The notes under the pieces: model-generated
What the model saw: the letters and a program-made list of their open reading frames with translations, nothing else
Databases searched by the model: none
Told to the model about the DNA's origin: nothing
DNA from: Ophiosphaerella korrae
Taxonomy: Eukaryota > Ascomycota > Dothideomycetes > Pleosporales > Phaeosphaeriaceae
Length of the DNA stretch: 13,609 nt
Assembly (NCBI GenBank): GCA_028456385.1
Contig: JALNQF010000814.1
Coordinates: 1 to 13,609 of the forward strand
Direction: 5' to 3'
Part shown: in pieces, positions 8,650-13,609 of the stretch
How the letters are laid out: each line of letters begins with the position of its first letter
How positions within the stretch are numbered: position 1 is the stretch's first letter
Translations under genes and position numbers: made by a program

Positions 8650-9098
8650 TGTCAGATTTGATGGTCCCTTGTAGATGAATGTGAACAGTTGAATTGATGT
8701 GAGTTGATTGATTGATTGTTCTGTCTGCTACCTGCTATTCTATCTCTCAATCTATATACTTGTTTCTGGGCAGTTGCGGCTCGGTAATGGAGAGCTGTTA
8801 TCTCGAGATTCGTGTTTTGCTCATGTATCGGCTCTACGCAGTTTGGTCATGACGCGATGAGCCATCATACTGACGATAGCCGTCATTCATGTGATTGCTG
8901 GACCAGATCTCAATTCTCCGGCAGGTACTGCGGCTCTCCAAGGATGGGCGGTAGTTGAGTTGATGAGTTATGGTTGAGTTAATGGCGAGCTAGATCGCGT
9001 ACCAGTTCGGGCACGCGATGCCAGATGGATCGCCATGGCCATCTCAATCGTCATCTGAATCAATTCATGAGCCGGCTCGTAAGCCAGCTCATCTGACA
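8650..9098 (+). mobile_element. MITE copy 4 (449 bp, long core), TSD ACTGA
   Basis: It starts TGTCAGATTTGATGGTCCCT and ends GCCAGCTCATCTGACA, flanked by a perfect 5-bp duplication ACTGA (8645-8649 and 9099-9103). The core (GAGCTGTTATCTCGAGATTC, TTTTGCTCATGTATCGGCTC) is the reverse complement of copy 2. The hairpin end reads GAGCCGGCT/CGTA/AGCCAGCTC, with one mismatched pair. It has no coding capacity. Confidence 0.87.
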
Positions 9099-9276
9099 AC
9101 TGAACTCTATAGTTTGATGGGCTGCAGCCTCGTGAAATGGATTAACTCGACAGCTGTGACGGAAAACACGGGCTTAGGAATGAGTGGGAGATGGATGATT
9201 GATTCTACTAGCTATTGATTGGTAGGGCTCTTATACTCAGGGCTCCGCTGAGCGAGTTGGAGAGGCTCCGAGCTGA

Positions 9277-9308
9277 GGCTGATTTGCTCTAGGGCTGATT
9301 TGCTCTAG
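9277..9308. repeat. perfect tandem duplication of a 16-bp unit
   Basis: GGCTGATTTGCTCTAG occurs at 9277-9292 and again directly after at 9293-9308. It lies just outside the left end of the pogo-type element. No function is suggested. Confidence 0.8.
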
Positions 9309-9333
9309 CGAGCAGCCCTGATAACGTGGTTTA

Positions 9334-9946
9334 CAAAGCGAGCTGCGCACCCAACTAAGTTGCGCACCTCTTCAAGCGTACAACAACTCAACAACGCAGT
9401 AGAGTAGCGTAGACATATTGATATATTAATTGAAGCAGCAATTATTGCATCATTTTTACACGTACGTGAGTTATGCCCAGTGTCTCTGCACCTCTTGCAG
9501 CGCCACGCGAGCCTGGCGACTGAGGCCTGATTGCTCTCCATCTTGACGCCGTTCACTGACTTGACGCTGCACAGCCTCTCTCTGAGTGAGCACATCTCTG
9601 CACCAACTCAAACCAGCTACTTATAGTAGCCAGGTCCTCACACAAGGCTCGCTATCTATTGTATGCGCGATTGAAACGCGCCGTAAGACTGTCTGTACGC
9701 TTGACAAAGTTGCACGCCCAGTGGATGCTGACAGGGCTGCCATCGCGTCGGTGGCGGAGAGTTCTCTCAGCTACGTTGAAGACTATAGTAGCGCGCCAAT
9801 CGCCTTGAATTTGGTTTGATTCAATAGATGCGATAGCAAGCTAGATATCTGCTTCATTTGAAGTTATCTGAGTAGCGTGGCGTTGAGCCATTGTGAGTTG
9901 AGATCAGACGGGTGCGCAAAGTTGATGAGGCCCGGCGCTCGCTTGT
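9334..9946 (-). mobile_element. internally deleted pogo/Fot1-type element (about 613 bp)
   Basis: The left end TA/CAAAGCGAGC (from 9334) and the reverse complement of the right end TA/ACAAGCGAGC (inward from 9946) are similar inverted repeats. Both continue to a TTGCGCACC match about 25 bp inside. Each is bordered by TA, the target of the Tc1/mariner/pogo superfamily. Between them lie pieces of a pogo-type transposase on the minus strand. An intact element would be about 2 kb, so most of the DDE core is missing. The exact ends are approximate. Confidence 0.6.
9449..9891 (-). pseudogene. remnant of a pogo/Fot1-type DDE transposase with zinc knuckle
   Basis: From an ATG at 9891-9889 the frame gives MAQRHATQITSNEADI, a TAG (9843-9841), then LAIASIESNQ and VAERTLRHRRDG, like the N-terminal HTH of fungal pogo transposases. 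It continues as HWACNFVKR, ARFNRAYNR, a TAG (9654-9652), then RALCED and SSWFELVQ, matching the conserved segment between the CENP-B-type HTH and the DDE domain. In another frame the C-terminal end survives as a zinc knuckle, CKRCRDTGHNSRTC (9499-9458). Compared with the family, residues between the two HTH parts and the whole catalytic core are gone. The product cannot be active. It could still be mobilised if a full-length relative exists. Confidence 0.7.
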
Positions 9947-10525
9947 TAACTGACGTGTTCCACCGCCACCCCACCATCCCGCCAGCCCCACCAGAACTAG
10001 CGAAGCTTCTCGTACGATAGCTTAGCACCCGCGCAATCAAATTTTTGAGGTTTTGTATGAGGATAGATTAAACAGCTCTACATTAAGTTCTATTGTGGCC
10101 TTGTACGTGCCTTACTGTTGTCAGGATACCGTCTCCAGTAGGGATAGCAGCGACAGCGACAGGAGCTCCATGGACTGCTGAGACTCCGTGTACAGCTGAC
10201 TAACTCTAGCAGCAGGCCCGACTCGTGCGTAACCTGCTTCGCCGCCAGTCTCAGAGCCTGACAAGCCTAGCAATCAGCCAGCTCGTGAAGGGCTATCAGC
10301 TTGCTATGAACTTAGCAGCAATCCTAGCACCTAGAGGCGGAGAATCGTTTCGGTGGGGCGGAGCCAAATGTTGATGTCTGGCCGACCAAGGTTGTGCTTT
10401 CGTCGAGCTTTGATGAGGCCGAATGTCGATTGGACAAGACGATGTTTCTAGAATGCAGGCGTGCGTTGCTGAGGTCTGAGACCCATTGGACTTGGCAGTA
10501 TCCTGGGACATTGTGGATGGAGAAG
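9947..10525. other. intergenic stretch, nothing recognised before 10328
   Basis: From 9947 to about 10327 I find no gene, RNA or repeat; all frames are short and broken. An open frame starting at 10328 is listed separately. The 82-codon minus-strand frame at 10296-10544 runs into the MITE and is antisense to that frame, so it is not called. Confidence 0.4.
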
Positions 10526-10974
10526 TATCAGATTTGATGGTCACTGAGTCACTGATGTGAGTAGAGATCAGAATAGAATTGATTGAGTTCTGTCAGATTT
10601 GATGGTCACTCATTGATGGATTCGAATCAGAGTCAGAATGGAGTAGATTGATTGTTCTGACTATCATCCGCCTTCTAGCTGCTATTGATATATTTTGTGA
10701 TGCTCTTTGATTACTCTCCTGCCTCAGGGCTGCTCTTTGCTGAGCGTTGCCCAATAGCTGCTCTCCTGTCAAAGGGATGTGCCGCAGCTGAGTTGGTGCT
10801 TTGTAGTTGAGTTAGTGGCGAGCTAGTATCGCGCACTAGCATCGCGCACGCGATGCCAGATCGATCGCCATCGCCATCTCAATCGCCATCTGAGTCGATT
10901 CATGAGCTGGCTCGTGAGCCAGCTCATTTGACAAGAAGATGGTCCCTCAGTATTGGAGAGCATTGAGTTTTCAA
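10328..10974 (+). pseudogene. decayed open frame interrupted by MITE copy 5
   Basis: From 10328, after a TAG, 66 codons are open up to the MITE insertion at 10525 (LEAENRFGGAEP, FDEAECRLDKTMFLECRRAL, HWTWQYPGTLWMEK). If the element and one copy of its AGAAG duplication are ignored, the frame continues in register as MVPQYWRALSFQ to a TGA at 10975-10977, then stays open again to near 11124. The composition is protein-like (Trp, Glu, Lys, acidic patches). There is no clear start, family or intron structure. It could be a relic exon of an unknown gene, or chance. Confidence 0.25.
10526..10933 (+). mobile_element. MITE copy 5 (408 bp, short core), TSD AGAAG
   Basis: It starts TATCAGATTTGATGGTCACT (G-to-A change in the terminal TGTCAG) and ends GCCAGCTCATTTGACA. 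It is flanked by a perfect 5-bp duplication AGAAG (10521-10525 and 10934-10938). The terminal segment is partly repeated: a second TGTCAGATTTGATGGTCACT begins at 10591, 65 bp after the first. The hairpin end is perfect: ATGAGCTGGCT (10902-10912) pairs with AGCCAGCTCAT (10917-10927). It has no coding capacity. Confidence 0.85.
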
Positions 10975-10977
10975 TGA

Positions 10978-11560
10978 CGACACCAACGAGTGCAATTCCT
11001 AAATATCCCTCTGCTGTGCCCGAGGACATTAAGAAGATTTCCTTCTGTTCACCTCTTATTTGAAAAGCTGTTGGCTCCAATTTTTGTGGTCACAGCTAGT
11101 GTCGTCAGAGCAAACATGCACCGGTGAAGAAGAAGGCAGCTCGAGCGGAGCGTAAGAGGTTCAGCCTTGCGACACTCGTGGTACATGTATAGCGAACCCC
11201 AGGGAGAGGAATTCTTTTACTCCTTCGGAACTATTTTCTACATGTCCCGAAGATGCTAGCTGCAACATCAGTAAGCCAGTATTTCGATCCTACCACATGG
11301 CGTAAATTTCTCATTTGTCATAGTGATAGGCGCACTTCGATTGCAGATTCATCATTGCAAGGAAAAAAAAGCAACAGTGCGCGTCGGATAGTTGCACTTC
11401 AGATAGTATGCTTTCTCGAACTTGCAATTTGTGGGTGGGAAGATTGTGCCGTCGTGCATGACCTCCGGTCTTGGCTGGGCTGGCCAGCAGAATAGCGTAA
11501 TTCGCAGTTTTCAACGTCAGTTGAACGGTTCACAGAGCTGTGGCCATAGTCTCCCCCATC
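10978..11560 (+). other. stretch with scattered coding-like fragments, no intact gene
   Basis: Several short segments look like protein but lie in different frames or are cut by stops. Examples are a frame from 10974 (MTTPTSAIPKYPSAVPEDIK, then after TGA and TAG the basic KKKAARAERKRF) and a frame from 11185 (MYSEPQGEEFFYSFGTIFYM, stop near 11257). They may be decayed exons of the pseudogene that follows or of the broken frame before. An 80-codon frame at 11253-11495 has no recognised domain. I cannot build a consistent gene model here. Confidence 0.25.
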
Positions 11561-12467
11561 ATGGCGATTCAGGAGAGCTTTTTGTTGGTTCAATTAGAGT
11601 TATTTAGCCGCATGCGACAGCACTACCAGAATTGCCATGATTTCAACATTCCTCTGCAAGGCTTGTCCGACGGAGGAGTCGTCACATTGACGGATTTATC
11701 GTCCGACTCAAGGAAAAGAAAAGCCTCCCAATCCATAGGATCCACACAAAATGCTTCGATAAACACTTCGACACCGACGCCACAGTCGGAGACTGAGCCT
11801 ACCGAGCCACAGTCGCCTTCACAACCGTCCGGAACTGGGCCGCCGCTCCAATCTAACTCAGAGTCACCACAATCTGGATCAGCGCCATCAGAGTCATCAC
11901 AATCTAAGTCAGCGCTATTAGGGTCATCAACACCATCCAGGCCGCTTTCAGAATCACAAAAGAAAAAGCGAGCAACAAAATCGCGGAAAACCCTAGCATT
12001 CAATCAGTTTATTCAGAGTGCACCTGAAGGAAATAGATGGCGTGCGAAGCAGTCAGAACTAGGACTCAATATGGTGGGAAAGTACGAAGATGTTATCCAA
12101 GGATTCTCTCGGCGCGCATATGTTGTATCCAAGAGGTAATGCTGTAAAGAGCTCAGGGAGTTGGATGGTGAACTCATCGTGGTAGGGAAAAAATTGGCCC
12201 TTCTCACCAAGTCATCTCTTGAGAATGTAGATCTTCAGAGGTCATTCGCGTATTTTCATGTGCTTATTTTCCCATCATACTGCGAACTAATCCGGCAAAA
12301 GGGTGTCTCTGAAGAAGCGATCGACGAACTCATTCGGTCCATTACCGAGATCAGAGAGCGTGACCGAAAGGCGCTTTTAGATACCATTCCATGGATACAT
12401 CGGCTGATTGTTGAACTTGTCCACAGAGGGTGGACACTTCATCGGGCAACAGAGTTGTTCTTCATAA

Positions 12468-12523
12468 GTATGCTGCGAAGGTCAGATTATCGAAGCTGAG
12501 TTAGTTAACGTTTAAAATCGCAG
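12468..12523 (+). other. intron of the unknown pseudogene (56 nt)
   Basis: The donor is GTATGC and the acceptor ATCGCAG, with a possible branch site GTTAAC about 15 nt before the end. Removal in phase 1 joins TELFFI to NAISISDLVRIRSDE without a stop. A nearer donor (GTCAGA at 12481) would give an early stop, so this one is preferred. Confidence 0.6.
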
Positions 12524-12908
12524 ACGCTATATCTATTTCTGACCTTGTTCGGATTCGAAGCGACGAAACCTTCAGATCTATTCTCGAGCACCTCTCGGCG
12601 GAAAAATTTGTGAAATGCAGTTACGATGACTGCTTGACTCCCAGCCATAGTATTCCCGGACTCATTGCTTCTCTTTTCGATTCGGTTAATTCGACAGATC
12701 AATTTCTATATGAGGCCTGATCGAATCCACAGAAACCAAGCTGATAATAATTCTAGGCTCATCGAACTATATAGTGTGCTGGGATGTAATTTGCCAAACC
12801 TGCCGTTATCAGGGGAAGGAATCCATAAGGTTCACCCTGCCAAAAGTGCACCAGCTTGTCCAGGCTCTCCAGAATTCGAAAACTTGACTCACGACTCCTT
12901 CGTCGCAG

Positions 12909-12961
12909 GTAAGGCTCTGCTATTGTTATTATATTTAATCAATTAATACACTAATAATTAG
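12909..12961 (+). other. last visible intron of the unknown pseudogene (53 nt)
   Basis: CAG/GTAAGG is a near-ideal fungal donor, CACTAAT at about 12949-12955 is a good branch site and TTAG at 12961 the acceptor. The length is typical. Only three bases (CTA) of the next exon remain before the Tc1-like element. Confidence 0.65.
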
Positions 12962-12964
12962 CTA

Positions 12965-13609
12965 CTGTACTAGCGCAAAAGTTTGGAACGCCAAGCTCAA
13001 CTCACCGTGCACCTCCAAACAACCTCATCACTTCAACCTACCACAACTATGGCTACACCGCGCCAATTCGGACAAGAGATAGATGGAAATGCTCGCAGAA
13101 TGCCAAATATTAGTCTGGGGTCACGCAACCAGATTGTTGGGATAGTATTAGCTGGTGCAGGGCACTCTGAAGCTGCAAGGCAGTTCAACTGCACACACTT
13201 AGCTGTGAGCAAGATTATGAAAAAGTACCACGAAACAGGCAACGTCAAAGATAAACCTCGCAGTGGCCGTCTACCTATACTATCGCTACGTCAGAAGAAG
13301 CTCATCTATCGCAAGGCTCGCGCACAGCCAAAGCTAGAGTATTTAGAGCTTGCTAAAGCCGCCGTATTTGTAGCAGCAGATAGGACTCGTTCGAAGCCAC
13401 CTAGCCACGATACACTATACTGCTGCCTTAAAGGTTATAACCTCACTAATCACCGCTGCAAAAAGCGACCAAAACTCAAGCCTATCTATGCTCAGAAGCA
13501 CTAGCAGTTCTGTCGACAGTATCGCTAATTTTAGTAGCACTCGCGTACACTCAAATTCTCAGATGAGTGCTCTCTTTAGAAGGGCTCTGGCCACAACCGT
13601 GAGTGGTGT
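12965..13609 (+). mobile_element. Tc1-like transposon, left part, cut by the window end
   Basis: The proposed left end is TA/CTGTACTAGCGCAAAAGT, with TA at 12963-12964. The GCGCAAAAGTTTGGAACGC stretch resembles Tc1-type terminal repeats, which often hold a GCAAAAGT core. The transposase frame begins about 84 bp inside. The right end lies outside the window, so the ends cannot be matched here. Confidence 0.65.
13049..13609 (+). pseudogene. Tc1-like transposase, degraded, 3' end outside the window
   Basis: The ATG at 13049 (MATPRQFGQE) gives 151 residues before the first stop. Residues about 25-65 form a paired-like helix-turn-helix (SRNQIVGIVLAGAGHSEAAR, then AVSKIMKKYHETGNV). The KDKPRSGRLP linker and a second DNA-binding part (YCCLKGYNLTNHRCKKRPKL) follow, in family order. 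After TAG at 13502-13504 the same frame continues as QFCRQYR, then KFSDECSL (13553-13576), whose Asp (13562-13564) is the first residue of the catalytic triad. Further stops are at 13526 (TAA), 13532, 13535 and 13577 (TAG). All five are TAG or TAA, as RIP would make from Gln or Trp codons. An earlier in-frame ATG at 12983 would fall in the terminal repeat region and is less likely. Confidence 0.85.

Larger units (their letters stand above)
11561..12964 (+). pseudogene. decayed gene of unknown family, cut by a Tc1-like element
   Basis: The first convincing ATG is at 11561 (MAIQESFLLVQLELFSRM). A Ser/Pro/Gln-rich low-complexity part follows (about residues 45-125), ending in the basic KKKRATKSRK, which could be a nuclear signal. 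A Leu-rich helical part comes next (KKLALLTKSS, SITEIRERDRKALLDTIPWI). A TAA at 12137-12139 interrupts the frame; the same frame then resumes. After an intron (12468-12523) the frame runs to a TGA at 12718-12720. The sense continues one frame over from about 12717 (LIESTETKLIIILGSSN, CWDVICQTCRYQ, FTLPKVHQLVQALQ), so a one-base loss is likely. A TGA near 12885 and a second intron (12909-12961) follow, then the Tc1-like element. I do not recognise the family. Missing N-terminal exons are possible. Confidence 0.55.

Noticed and set aside
320..10933. mimp-type or other TA-target MITEs
   Set aside because: The duplications are 5 bp and not TA, and the ends begin TGTCAG.
10823..11080. 85-codon minus-strand frame
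   Set aside because: It runs across the MITE end and its target site, so it joins unrelated sequences.
11623..12003. Acidic 126-codon minus-strand frame
   Set aside because: It is the complement of the Ser/Pro-rich part of the unknown pseudogene; the low-complexity codons keep it open.
12137..12157. A 21-nt intron removing the TAA in the unknown gene
   Set aside because: GTAATG to CTCAG would be far shorter than fungal introns, and the frame continues in register through the stop.

Overview
The window looks like an accessory, repeat-rich stretch of a filamentous ascomycete genome. The reasons are a HET-NACHT-WD40 gene (an architecture known from Pezizomycotina), short introns of 51-71 nt with fungal signals (GTAAGG or GTATGC donors, CTAAY-type branch sites), and transposon relics whose in-frame stops are mostly TAG/TAA, as C-to-T repeat-induced point mutation (RIP) would leave. 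I see no rRNA or tRNA gene and no CRISPR array.

Layout. 1-177: an open frame cut by the window edge. 320-565: the first of five copies of a non-autonomous inverted-repeat element (MITE). 1003-2060: an aminoglycoside phosphotransferase (APH)-like pseudogene with one intron and three nonsense codons. 2227-2667 and 2732-3064: two more MITE copies, 64 bp apart. 3675-7742 (minus): the only clearly intact gene, a 1338-residue HET-NACHT-WD40 protein split by one 51-nt intron and carrying nine near-identical 42-residue WD repeats. 8650-9098: a fourth MITE. 9334-9946: an internally deleted pogo/Fot1-type element that keeps the start of its transposase and a C-terminal zinc knuckle. 10526-10933: a fifth MITE, sitting in a short decayed open frame. 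11561-12964: a pseudogene of unknown family with recognisable introns. 12965 to the end: a decayed Tc1-like element that starts three bases after the unknown gene's last splice acceptor, so it probably broke that gene.

Interpretation. The HET-NACHT-WD40 gene belongs to the STAND/NLR-like proteins used in heterokaryon incompatibility and probably in non-self recognition. Its repeats vary mainly at a few codons per unit, the pattern expected of a fast-evolving recognition surface. It is intact although everything recognisable around it is decayed. The MITE family has TGTCAG ends, 5-bp target duplications in four of five copies, two different cores and a terminal hairpin. I do not recognise it, and it is the best candidate here for something undescribed.
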